NCBI RefSeq assembly: GCF_900700375.1
Contig: NC_041726.1
Coordinates: 10,208,373-10,272,372 of the forward strand
Length of the DNA stretch: 64,000 bases
From: Denticeps clupeoides
Lineage: Eukaryota > Chordata > Actinopteri > Clupeiformes > Denticipitidae
Direction: 5' to 3'
Shown here: in pieces, positions 48,535-59,111 of the stretch
Numbering within the stretch: position 1 is the stretch's first letter
Layout: each line of letters opens with the position of its first letter
Program-made: the position numbers and the translations under genes
The notes under the pieces: model-generated
Seen by the model: the letters and a program-made list of their open reading frames with translations, nothing else
What the model was told of the DNA's origin: nothing
Database searches by the model: none

Positions 48535-48607
48535 GGCTCAGGTCAATAAATTGTCTCATTATCGGGTTCACTGAACGCTCAGTGAGGGCAAGTGTGTCAT
48601 CACAGCC
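48535..48607 (-). ncRNA. box C/D snoRNA, predicted 18S guide
   Basis: A 73-nt RNA with a short terminal stem GGC/GCC, box C GTGATGA (48597-48603), an internal D' box CTGA (48579-48582) and box D CTGA (48538-48541). The 13 nt before D' contain the complement of GAGGGCAAGT, found in vertebrate 18S rRNA just before the GTCTGGTGCC segment. The fifth-base rule points to a G there, which I believe is G601, the SNORD103 site. Box D stands about 78 nt before the acceptor of the next exon, a normal spacing. The C' box is poor. Confidence 0.75.
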
Positions 48608-49461
48608 AATCAGAAAGCAGGAGAAGACTGGAACATGCCACACCTTATATAGTGCCTTCATCCATAGGAGTCGGTGGTGCATGCCTCTGCCAGACTGTGG
48701 GTGCAACCGTGGAAAACATTTCCCATAGCAGCAGCAGAGGACAGGCTACCTGCAGCCTGGTCGGGGGGAACAATCTGGACCAGCAGCCGCCATGAGCAGG
48801 TCCTGTAAAGACACGAAGCTTGCTGTAAATAACAGCTCCAGCAGCAATAATTAATAAAGACCGCGTCGCATGCGGGCCAGGCGACGAGCGACGTGACGCA
48901 GTGTCCTTCCCCTTAATGTTGCTGCAGCAGCGACAGGTCAGCTGCACAGCGACCGTCGGTGAAAGTGTCGCTTTAGGCCCGGCTTGACCGCGCCAGCCAC
49001 AGCAGGACAGGCGCGACTTCGATCGGGGCCGGAAACGGAATTGGCGAGACCACGTGTCCTGGTCCGGCATACTGCCCGCCAAACGGGCAAATGTATACTT
49101 GATATAAAGAAAACTAAACCACTGACCACGTGTGAATACGTGAGACCACGTGTCCTGGTGCGGCTTAGGTTCAATAAATCAAAAGCAAGAAACAAAGACT
49201 AAAGTACCAACGAGTAGCAATTGGAGAGTTTAGCAATAAAGCTAAAGCTAGTGAGTGTTGCCGCTAAAGTTTAACATAAAACAGCACAAAACATTAAATA
49301 CTTAAAATACAAAAAAAGTGATTTTTTACGACTTCAGCGCAGCTAGCAGAACAACAATACCACTCTGCAAATTTACAATAGATTAACTTTGCAACGAGAT
49401 ATTTCAAGACCTTGCCCGTACTCACCATGTCGCCGTACTACAGTCGGAGGAAGAGAAGGAG

Positions 49462-50311
49462 CGGACGCCGAGCCGTGGTTTTATATATGACTCGAAATGA
49501 CGTTGCGGAATCTGATTGGCTTGTTCCAATTTCCTGAGCATGACGGGATATGAAGTTTAGGAATGCTAAATGCTTTTCTAAAAGCATTTTAATAATTAAC
49601 ATATCGCAATTAACAATATTTATATTGTGTTTATTAAGGTATTTTATAGTTTATATATAATAATAACCAATTTGCAAAATGTTTAATGAAATAAGAGAGA
49701 ACCCTACAGTGTTTCCAGGATAAACAGCTTTTCTGTGTTGTGTGTTGAAATATTACGGCCGACTGTCATGTGCTCAGGAGGTCCCGCTGCCTGCGGTCTG
49801 TTCTTCTGTTCTTCCATGAACCTTGGCGGATGAAAGCCCCCCACGCAGAACACGTTTCAGGACCTCGGAGAGCCGCCGGGAACCGATTCACTGTTCTGGA
49901 ATCAGCCCACATGCCCTTCGCAGTCATACGACATTCAGCCCGCTAATTACATGAAGCCTGCATGTATGGAGCGATGATGCGTTTCTGGAACAGTGCATGG
50001 TGACAGCTGTGTCGCCGGGGAGAGAACGGACCGGTTCTTTTAAACGAACGAAGCACGCCCTGTTTATTTTCCAATCTGTGGAAAATCGCAGGGCGCCGCG
50101 CTTAAAACTGCTGTAAGCAGCGCGATTTACGGCACGACCGAGGCTCTGTTCGCCCGTTATTAACGCGTTATTTGACGGTAGGAGAGGGAGCCGCGCCGAG
50201 TCACGTGACTGCAGCAGAGCCCTGCGCTCCTCCTCCGTCTCCATCTCCACCTCCATCTCCACCTCCACCTCCCGTGCATGTAAACAGCGCGCTTTGTTAC
50301 TGGGCCATGCC
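49462..50311. promoter_or_regulatory. divergent promoter interval between snoRNA host gene and rab42
   Basis: The left part holds the TATA box of the minus-strand host gene and a CCAAT-like ATTGG near 49517. The right part, from about 49990, is CpG-rich and should hold the rab42 promoter and 5' UTR. No rab42 TATA box is evident. The middle (49560-49730) is AT-rich with nothing recognisable. Confidence 0.5.
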
Positions 50312-51308
50312 ATGGACAGCCTGTGGCAGTACCAGTTCCGGATCATCCTGCTCGGGGACTCCACGGTGGGCAAGTCGTCCCTGCTGAAGCGCTTCACGGA
50401 CGGGATCTACAGCGACGTGGCGGACCCCACGGTCGGCGTGGACTTTTACGCGCGGGCGCTGGACGTGGAGCCGGGCGTGAAAATCAAGCTGCAGCTGTGG
50501 GACACGGCGGGACAGGAGCGCTTCAGGTGAGAGCCCGTCCTCTGCCCGTCCGCGTAACGCGCCGCGCGTCCGTGGAATAAGCAGGGCCTCGTGTTGTGTA
50601 ACCGGGCCGGACTCTGATCCTCGTTTTTATACCGGTCATGAGGTCTGCACAGGTGCGTTTATTCCCCACCCACAATGGACTTCTGCCACGAACTGTTCTT
50701 CGTGGGCCACTTTCATAGAGACACGCTACATGTAGGGCAGCGGTTGGTGTCTTCTGTCCCTCAGTCAGTGGTCTGGACCCTAACACCACTACAAAATGTC
50801 CATCCGGCAGAAGATGTGCTTGTATTTGTGTGCTGTGTGGTGTAGTACGCGTCGCTGAAACTGGTTATTCTGCTCCGCCAGGTCCATCACCACGTCCTAC
50901 TACCGGAACTCAGTGGGGGGTCTGCTGGTGTTCGACCTGACCAATCGCAAAACCTTCGAGCACGTGCGGGAGTGGCACCGGGAGGTGAGCGAGCACATCC
51001 TGCCCCACCACATGGTCTACATCCTGATTGGCCACAAGAGCGACCTGGGCAGGGACAGGAAGGTGACCCGCGAGGAGGCGGAGCAGCTGGCGGCGGAGCT
51101 GGGCGTCCGCTACGTGGAGACGTCCGCCAAGTGCAACAGCAACGTGGAGCGGGCGTTTGAGCTGCTGACGCGCGACATCTTCGAGTTGATGAAGATGGGC
51201 GAGATCGCCACGCGTGACGGCTGGGACGGCGTGAAGAGCGGCCTCACCACCAAGGTCCTGTACCCCGCCGAGGAGGAGGCCGAGCGGGAGAAGAGCTGCA
51301 ACTGCTGA
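50312..51308 (+). CDS. rab42: Rab GTPase, RAB42 type
   Basis: Two coding exons, 50312-50526 and 50882-51308, joined within an Arg codon, give a 213-residue small GTPase. Guanine-nucleotide motifs are GDSTVGKS (15-22), PTVGVDF in switch I, WDTAGQE (63-69) with catalytic Gln68, GHKSDL and ETSAK. The end SCNC is a CxC prenylation signal for membrane anchoring. The REWHREV and GHKSDL segments and the NRKTFEHV block resemble RAB42; the close paralogue RAB39 has GHKCDL. Human RAB42 has His in place of the catalytic Gln, so this protein may hydrolyse GTP more normally. Rabs of this branch act in endolysosomal membrane traffic. The start chosen is MDSLWQYQF; an in-frame ATG six codons upstream exists but the family starts near here. 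Confidence 0.9.
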
Positions 51309-53450
51309 CTGGTCACTTTCCAGCCCGCCCACCTTCCCACCTGTCTGTTCACGAGCATCTCACTTCCTGTCACGCTCATCTTGTCATGCGTCCAGCCATC
51401 GCTCATCATGCGTTCAGGACACGGTGGTCCTCTGCCCGCCATGAAGCCAGCAGAGGTCAAGGGGTCGGGCGAGCGTCTGCGCTGGAGACGCGGGTCCAGG
51501 TGAACAGGGGACGTTCAGTCCGGAGATACTGGACGTGAAACCACTGACATCGGACTTGGTGTCGGACTTCATGTCGGCAATGCTTTCATCCAGGGTATCT
51601 TTTGCATTCCTGATTCGTACTTCTGTCCTAAATCGGTTCCACACAACAATTTTTAATTTTCATAATTAAACTGGGATCACATGTTTACATTCTTTTCTAA
51701 TTAAGCTTAATATTAGAACCTAGTACCACGTGTCGAGTTCATAGAACACATCATGCCACCATCAGGCCCAACCTGGCATTCTGACTGGCGTTCTAGGCCA
51801 GGGAACCTACTAGCTTCATGGCTTGTCTAGTTGTTCCGGGATCTATGTCAGCCGTTCAGTTCCTGTGTCCATGTCGTATTGTAGACGTTTTACACCCGGT
51901 TCATGTGGAAAGTCCTACCAGCATGGCCATTCCATCCTACTGCTTCTATCATCTTTACCGCTCAGTCGTGATCAGCTGGAAACCCCAGTTAGACTAAAAA
52001 ATACACGGGCCTTCGGAAAACCGATCCTTTTCAAGACATTTGTCCATGCGACGGTCTGGACCATATGGTACTGAAACAATCATATCACCGTGACAACAGA
52101 TTGTCTCCTTTACCTTGTGATGGTCTTTGTCCTGTGGTCCAGGTTCTCTGGAGAACTGTGCAGATGCTGGTTAATGTTTGACTCGCTCAGTGTTTTCTTT
52201 GTAACTTGAACGCGGTAAGTTATTCATTTAACGGGATGCCAGTTTCAACCAAACCAATTGAATTCCAATTAGGCGGTTTCTTCTTTCATTATTATTAATA
52301 TTTCGCTGCTGACTAATTGGTACGTATTCTTTTGAGTGCCAAAAAAAGCCCCAGTGCACCAAGTGTGGACTTCAAACAACTGTTGCATTTCATTTACCAG
52401 AAAAGTGTATTTTCACCAACGTTAGAGTCACATTTCTGACTGGCCAAGGCTGCAGGTCGTCACTCGCCGCTCGCCATTGTGAACTCGACCCTGTTGTGAG
52501 TGACAATCAGGTTTTCTCCTTTAGGTGCCAAACGCCCTCGGAATGGAGCAGATGCCACCCTAGTGTGGGCCCATTCGCGCTGAGGTCCAGATGTTTGCAT
52601 GTAGAAAGTGTTTGGGCGTGGTCCGAGGATCAGACATTGTGCGGTGTTAACGCATTTCGGTGTTCCGCTGGTAGAACACGGGGCTGCTCATAGTCCTGCG
52701 GCCTGTATGAATCCATTGTTAAGCTGTGTGTTTGTAGAGGGTGCAAGCTGGGAAAGTTCTGGGCCTGTTATTGGTCCCCCCCAGCGAGGGACGCCCGCTG
52801 CTCCGACCCACTGCCCCATTTAAACCGGCGGTGAGGAGGACTGCGCGGATCCCACAGGAAGTGTGAGGCATTCAACCGAATCTGAGGAACAGCTTGTAGG
52901 AACAGCTCATCGTTTTCGTCGCCGCTGTCTGTTCAGTGTCATGATAAGTGCACATTGTCACTTCCTTTCTCCAGCGGGTGGATCCAGCAGGTGGAAACAG
53001 TAGAAGAAAGTTCAGCTTGATGAAACGTTTCCCAGCAGCAGACTGACATTTCTGCACAAAATATCACTACTTGTCAAAAAGAAGCACGTCTCACAGGCTA
53101 AATGTGTGTAAGAACGTGGATACCACTGATAATCGCTCCTGTAAATTGTCAGAAATATTTATGTGTGATTTAATATGTGGTGGATAAAATAATAAACATT
53201 CCTTATGATAAAATTATGGTGTCAAACATTTTTCACCTCAAAAACCGAAATATCTCCATTTGCCTGGCTGGCGATAAACTATCACAAGATGAAGGTGGTC
53301 TCTGAAGGCCCGCTCACCATCCCACCTTGCCTTGCATGTTAATATAACTAGCAAGTAATATTCCTGAAACTCTCCTTCATTAATTAACAATTATAATGAA
53401 TATAACGCAATGTAATACAATTATTTAAAAAATACGCTCTGGATGTTGAC
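51309..53450. other. rab42 downstream flank, no further gene
   Basis: No coding exon is recognised. The first part is presumably rab42 3' UTR; I see no convincing early AATAAA, and AATAAA occurs near 53190. The remainder is unique DNA. Confidence 0.45.
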
Positions 53451-53860
53451 AATACAAGAATATAAACGCACAGCGCGTCCCATCATGCCTTGCGCCAAGT
53501 ACCGTGTTCCGTTTTGGCTTGTTTTAAACGTTACTTAATCTTTCGTGGTTTTTAGATTTTTTTTTCCTTGGTTTTCTGGGTTATCTGAGTAAACGCGCTC
53601 TGAAGTGGGTGTTTGCCACCGAACCCACCGTCCGGGCGAAGACCTGCCGGTCCCGCCGAGTCCCCGGTTCCGCCGCGGTCTGGTTAAAAAGGGCATCTGC
53701 CGTGAGTGGCACGGGGAGGGCGGGTCACCGTCCGCGCTGCGGAATCGCGATCAAGAGATTTCGGATGCACAATTTTTGTTGCACGGGGCTGCTGATGACC
53801 GCGAGTCTTGGCGCCCCAAACTTGCATGTTTAATATAAAACCAATCTGTTCTATCTGTTC
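53451..53860. other. CpG-rich orphan island
   Basis: About 250 bp (53590-53840) are GC- and CpG-rich between AT-rich flanks and open in two plus frames of 74-77 codons. Neither peptide matches a family I know, and no donor with context follows. It may be an alternative promoter or first exon, or the body of an unrecognised element; a SINE follows directly. Confidence 0.35.
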
Positions 53861-53902
53861 TATCTGTGATGCGTAAAATCGCCCGGCATAGGCAATGAGA
53901 TC

Positions 53903-54092
53903 AGGGGCGCACTGGGTAACGCTCTCGCCTACGAACCAGAAGAATCAAGTTCAAATCTCGCTTGTTACCATTGTGTTCCTGAGCAAGACACTTAACCCTA
54001 AGTTTCTCCAGGGGGGACTGTCCCTGTAACTACTGATTGTAAGTGGCTCTGGATACGGGCGTCTGATAAATGCTGTAAATGTAAATGTAAGT
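53903..54092 (+). mobile_element. tRNA-derived SINE, family A, near full length
   Basis: Plus-strand copy: head GGGTAACGCTCTCGCCTACG, ACCAGAAGAATC and the box-B-like GTTCAAATCTCG, then CCTGAGCAAGACACTTAACC, GGGACTGTCCCTGTAACTAC and the tail GGCTCTGGATACGGGCGTCT ending in repeated GTAAAT words. Confidence 0.9.
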
Positions 54093-54179
54093 TACTCTCT
54101 GGAGCAGGAGTATCAAACCAGGTTGCGTAAGATCACTACAAATATATTTATTATTTTGATCCGGCGACGGTTTGATGAC

Positions 54180-54347
54180 GCGCTGATAATACACAAACTA
54201 CAGATCCCATAATGCAGTGCATCAGTTGCCTTGCCGAACGGCAAATGAATCAGTACAAGAGCAGTTTCCACAAAGTCATCAAAGCGCTCGGTTTGTCGGC
54301 AAAGTGCGCACTACATTATGGGATATGTAGTTTTTTTGTATCAGCGC
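54180..54347. mobile_element. foldback MITE-like element with ZNF143-like arms
   Basis: Imperfect 40-bp inverted repeats at 54180-54220 and 54308-54347 start and end with GCGCTGAT/ATCAGCGC. They contain ACTACAGATCCCATAATGCA and, inverted, ACTACATATCCCATAATGTA. The 87-bp middle is unique. Structure suggests a MITE; the arm sequence also resembles the SBS motif bound by ZNF143. Confidence 0.65.
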
Positions 54348-55439
54348 TTCTTAACGTTGAATGAACGAGCACTGATGTTGGGAACTTCGGCTCCTAGCTG
54401 AGAGCCAGTATTAATAGCCCGGTTCACTAGAAAGATTCGGTTCTTTTCTGTTTTTTACTTAGTTTACTTAACTCATGTACAGATCTGTATTTATTCAGAA
54501 TTTATTTTGCGTTATGGGTATCTTCTTTTGATGTTACTACCCTTTAATCTTCTGTTTTTGATTATGGCATGTTGCACTCGGGGCTGGTGGAAAGGACCTT
54601 AATTTCGTTGTACTGTTGTTATGTGTAAAATGTATTTCATTTATATACTTGTTATAAGCAACATGGAATTAAAATGTAAATTACAAAACCCATCTCAAAT
54701 TGAAAAAAATATCAAGTCATTGTTTTTCATCTATACAATATCTTTAAATAATAGTTATGTAGCCGGTGTAGGTCTGCGCTGTGTAATCTTATTCCGTCGG
54801 GAGCTTTTATTCTGATAATGAAAAACAGAGACGAAGTTCCTCCGGTCAAACAGGAGCGTTCACTGGGCGCTCTGGGATTTTAGGGAAGGAAGGGAGTCCA
54901 GCAAGTCAGTAAACCCGCCTTAAAACTACACGCAATGAAGCATCTCCGTCGCTGAGCAGCGCTCACGGGTCACAAAAGCAAGATCTTTTACAAACAGAAC
55001 AACTATTTCCAAATCGTAACATATTTACCTATTTCGAGTAATTATACATGCATAATGAAACCTGACACGCATACAGTGTTAATAACTACAAACATCAAAA
55101 TGAAAGCGGGGGCTGCGGGACACAGAGACGCGTTTTGAGCGGAAGAGGAGGAAGAGGAGGAAGAGGAAGAGGTCTTGGCTACTTCTGGGCCAGTTGGGGG
55201 AGCAGGAAACGCGTCACTCCGTGGTTCCAGTCCGCCTGGGCTAATTGTCTTGTGGGGTTTGAGTCGCTGTCTTTGTGCTCTTCTGGTCCACTTGGCTACT
55301 CTCTGATATAAAGACGCAGGACAGAATGACGTGCAGCCCACTTCCACAGCAACCACGCCCGTTTTTAAAAAGAAAGGAAATTAATTCATTAGCGCTCAAG
55401 GTGGCCGAGTGGGGGCGCTGCTGCACAGTCAGAATCGGA
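54348..55439. other. upstream flank of clic1, no gene recognised
   Basis: Mixed AT-rich and, from about 54830, more GC-rich sequence. A run of AGG/GAA trinucleotides lies near 55141-55175. No exon is supported. Confidence 0.45.
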
Positions 55440-55599
55440 ATATTAACATTAAAAAACGATAACGTTAACGATGGCTCGCGTGGGGCGCGCGCGCGCGCGC
55501 GAGGAGATGGTTGCCCGGTGACGGCGGAGAAGCGCGTCACCGCGCCTCCCGGAAGCGCGCACGGCGCCGCGCCCAGCTTTCCGGGCTGCAGCAGGAACG
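55440..55599 (+). promoter_or_regulatory. clic1: clic1 promoter/5' UTR region
   Basis: Strongly CpG-rich, including a (GC)n run at about 55485-55502, directly upstream of the clic1 start codon. No TATA box is evident, which fits a CpG-island promoter. Confidence 0.55.
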
Positions 55600-57552
55600 A
55601 TGAGCGGCGAGCAGCAGCAGGTCGAGCTCTTCGTCAAGGTGAAGCGTCGCTTCTGAACACCGTTAACGGCGAGACGTGGCGAGGAGAAGCGGGCGTGGGA
55701 GCGCGCGGGGAAAAGCTCCGTTCAGTTTCCGGACTTCCGGCTTTCAGCTGAACTTCTGTGTAGAAATGACAGACGCGTTGGATTCAGGAAACTGAAATAA
55801 AAACGCAAAACTGGACTTTTGGGTCCAGGGTCGTTGTTTCGGGCCGGGGGATGAAATGCCATTTCCGACTTGATCTTTTCTTTTAAAAAAAAGTAAAAAA
55901 AAAAAAAAGTTTTTTTAATGATTTTATTCATGTGATGTTAACCCCTAGGGCTGATGGGGGTCAGAGGTCAGTGCAGTTGTGTTGAGTAATAATTATTATC
56001 ACCATTGTGTTGTTGCAGGCCGGCAGCGATGGCCAGAGCATCGGGAACTGTCCCTTCTCCCAGCGCCTCTTCATGGTGCTTTGGCTGAAGGGGGTCACCT
56101 TCAACGTCACCACGGTGGACATGAAGAGGTCAGCGTCTGTAATTCCAGGAGTAGAATGTCTCCACTGGGTGGAGATGGACCTTCTGTGATGAAGCCTCCA
56201 TGTGGGCCAGAATCTGGATTATGGATCTGACGTCTGATGATTTGGACCAATCAGAACTGTAGCAGGGCAGTGATGACGTTCTCTGATTGGCTGTTCATTC
56301 CTCTTCTGTCTGTGCAGAAAACCTGACATCCTGAAGGATCTGGCACCCGGTGCTCAGCCGCCGTTCTTACTTTACGGGACAGAGGTGAAAACGGACACAA
56401 ACAAGATTGAAGAGTTTCTGGAGGAGAAGCTCTGCCCTCCAAAGTAATGTCCTCCCATCCATCTATCCACCCACTCACCCATCCACCTAGCTATACATCC
56501 ATCCATCCAGTGATACCCTAGCAGTAAGGAAGTGGACCAGTAATCGGAAGGTTGTGGGTTTGAATCCTGAGCCCCTGGATCAAGGTACCGTCCCCACACA
56601 CTGCTTCCCGGATGCCTGTCATGGCTGCCCACAATGCAGATGGGACATTTTGTTGTGTGCACCATGTGCTGTGGTGCAGTGTTTCACGATGACTTTCTTT
56701 ATCCATCCTCCCATCCATCCGTCCTTCCTTCCATCTATGTTTTTCTCATTTCTTTCTTACCCCAGGTACCCCCGGCTAGCCGCTAAGAACCCGGAGTCCA
56801 ACACAGCGGGTCTGGACGTCTTTTCCAAGTTCTCGGCCTACATCAAAAACTCCAATCCCCAGCTCAATGACAGTGAGTAACAAAACCTGTCGAAGCTCCG
56901 TGGCTAAAGTGGAGGAACAGGTTTCTGAATAGCAGATTTTCTGCTGAGGCGTTTCCTCTGAAGCCTCAGCTTCTGTTTTGGACCGTTACTTAGTTCCTGA
57001 AAAGGCAGAAAGCAGCTTGATATGAAGCCCACGTTCGTCTTAAAGGGACAGTCTCAGTAAAACAGTAAACTTCATTTCTCTGTTTCAGATCTGGAGAAGG
57101 GGCTTCTGAAGGCGCTGAAGAAGCTGGACGACTACCTTGGCTCGGCACTTCCTGACGAGATTGATGAGAACAGCGAGGACGAGGTCACGTCCTCCTCCCG
57201 CCCCTTCCTGGACGGTCAAGAGCTCACGCTGGCCGACTGCAACCTGCTTCCCAAACTCAACATCGTGAAGGTGCTGAACACGTCTCCTGCCTTATTTCTT
57301 TATTTTCATTAATTATTATCATGATTATTGTATTAGAATATTTCCGTGTGGATATGGGCGGGGCATGCTGACTAGTGTGTACCCCTGCAGGTGGTGTGTC
57401 TGCAGTACCGCGGCTTCTCCATCCCCCGCACCCTCACCAACCTGTGGCGCTACCTGGACGCAGCCTACGGCCGCGAGGAGTTCGCCTCCACCTGCCCCAA
57501 CGACTCGGAGATCCACGCCGCCTACTCCTCCGTGGCCAAGGCCCTGAAGTAG
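55600..57552 (+). CDS. clic1: chloride intracellular channel protein 1
   Basis: Six coding exons (55600-55638, 56019-56128, 56318-56443, 56766-56872, 57089-57270, 57391-57552) with consistent phases give 241 residues, the length of human CLIC1. CLIC proteins have a soluble glutathione-transferase fold, with glutaredoxin-like activity, and can insert into membranes as chloride channels. The thioredoxin-like N-terminal domain holds NCPFSQR with active Cys24. The helical C-terminal half has [24 protein letters not shown] and a final VAKALK. The start [13 protein letters not shown] and [10 protein letters not shown] favour CLIC1 over CLIC4. Human Cys59, partner of Cys24 in the oxidation-driven dimer, is Ala here (LAPGAQPPF). 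The neighbouring Ly6 gene recalls the MHC class III setting of CLIC1. Confidence 0.95.
56513..56698 (+). mobile_element. SINE family B in a clic1 intron
   Basis: The copy starts within the head (CCTAGCAGTAAGGAAGTGG), has the box-B-like GGTTTGAATCCT, the GTACCGTCCCCACACACTGC segment and a diverged tail ending ACGATGACTTT. It lies between exons 3 and 4, next to CATC-rich simple repeats. Confidence 0.8.
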
Positions 57553-57569
57553 GACGAGGGGTGGAGTGA

Positions 57570-57607
<38 letters not shown>

Positions 57608-58420
57608 GTGGCTTAGGCTTGGAATCTGTAGTGCTCTGTGCTGTAAAGACTGAAGGCTGACAACATTTCACTGGGTGGGAAACCCCGCCCCCTCTCCCCT
57701 TCCCCAACCAATCATCAGCGTCATTCATTTCTTTCGTCTTTTTATTCATTTTAACACCAAAATGAATATTTTGAAGAAAAGTTGAAAGTTATTGCAGATG
57801 AATTGGTGATGTTATGATCGTAAGGTGTTTAGTTTAAAAGTGTTAAGTTTAAAGTTGATTTCACCTCCAAATATTCCCGTTTTGGATCATATTCCCATCT
57901 CTGTGGTTGTGGATGGTGTTTTGCACCTCTGCACTGTTTCCACTCGCTGTTTGCGGCCCTTTGCGTTCTAGACTGCAGGTTCTCCACCTCGACGGCTGCC
58001 GGTCCTCTGGGCGCCGCGTTCAGCCGTTACCCACAGGAAATGCTTACAGCAGAACGTGGCTTCCTTCCGCACTGGAACGTGCAGCTGTAGACCTGAGCGC
58101 AGTTTAATTACCCTGCCCATCTGCGGGGCGGGCCAGGGCGGGCCAGGGCGGGCCACCACACCACTGCGATTTTACCCCCCCTACAGTCACTGTCCCGCCA
58201 CGATTATTTGCACTTAAAGGCTGATCGTCTCCTTTCCACGTTCAACATAATAAAACTGCCTCTGTTCAGATTTTATTTCAATGTTCTTTTTTTACATTCT
58301 GTATCTGTTTTAGCGGGTATTTTATATCCCCTGGTTTTTTACAAAAAAAGATTCCAATCCGTAAGTCCGAATAAAAACGTGTGTTCGGTAGCTTTTATAG
58401 ATCCGTTTTGAAGGAATAAA
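57553..58420 (+). other. clic1: clic1 3' UTR (candidate)
   Basis: After the stop a (CA)n tract at 57572-57605 and unique sequence follow. AATAAA signals near 58249, 58369 and 58415-58420 could end the transcript. A triple GGGCGGGCCA repeat lies near 58124-58155. Confidence 0.5.
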
Positions 58421-58527
58421 AAAAAATGAAAGACTCCTTTGATGGTTCTTGTGTTTTGTTGTCCACTGTTTTATGTGAGGAACAGTGACATTTGTGACCA
58501 GCAGGAGGGCATGTCTCTGAATCAAGT

Positions 58528-59111
58528 CACTTTATTTAGGGTAATATACAGGTGCATTGCATACATGAATGGAATATTAGTGCATTAATTTGTATGTAAA
58601 ATAACATGAAAGTCTTGATGACAAGAAAAAAATTTAGGGTAATTAAACAGGACAATAACGGCAAGAAGACAAAAACGAAAACGTGATTAAATATAGAGTA
58701 AGTCTTTTTTTATAATCTTCAATGGAGGATAAACCAGGCATTAGAGTGGAATTAGAGGTGCAGAATATGGAAGGTTCATTGTTCTTCAGTCACGTGAAGT
58801 CGTCTCAGTTCCATCCGTACAAAGGAACAAATTTGGCAACAATATGGCATTTATGCTCAGATTTAACCAGATCATTAAAGAAAAACAGTTGTTTCCGCAG
58901 CTGCACCATGGACTCCGGTTCCAGACCCGGTCTGACCAGTTCAGGTATCTGTGGGTGCAGCTTGAATCCAGGATCATTACATGCTTCACTCCCCCATCAA
59001 AAGCTCATTCTACAAACTTACACACACACTGAACTTTTTATAGTTGACTAACAGCACCATACAGTAATCCATGTTTTGTGTGTATTAGTTATGTGTGAAT
59101 GCGAGTAGAAA
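58528..59111 (-). other. 3' UTR of the Ly6 gene (candidate)
   Basis: On the minus strand the stop codon is followed by about 580 bp ending at AAATAAAG (58529-58536). If right, clic1 and this gene end tail to tail about 100 bp apart. The body is unique, with no coding signal. Confidence 0.45.

Larger units (their letters stand above)
47735..49461 (-). ncRNA. snoRNA host gene, SNHG12-like
   Basis: Read leftwards, TATATAAAA (49479-49487) precedes a pyrimidine-rich start CTCCTTCTCTTCC typical of 5'TOP genes. Exon 1 (about 49426-49461) ends ATG/GTGAGT. Proposed further exons are 48750-48802, 48406-48457, 48107-48162 and a last exon about 47735-47913, with AATAAA at 47754-47759. Exons of 36-56 nt, no long reading frame and snoRNAs in successive introns are the pattern of snoRNA host genes. 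In human, SNHG12 (minus) lies beside TAF12 and RAB42 (plus); rab42 is the next gene here in the same divergent arrangement, and one snoRNA matches the SNORD99 target. The last exon contains a SINE A piece. The identity with SNHG12 is inferred from synteny and snoRNA content. Confidence 0.75.

Noticed and set aside
48938-49195. 85-codon minus-strand frame with repeated RTRTRGL
   Set aside because: It falls in intron 1 of the snoRNA host gene. The peptide repeat comes from the duplicated E-box word, not from coding selection.
50910-51332. 140-codon minus-strand frame opposite rab42
   Set aside because: Shadow of the GC-rich rab42 second exon.
55141-55175. Coding exon with an acidic or basic run
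   Set aside because: It is an AGG/GAA simple repeat with no frame-supporting splice sites.
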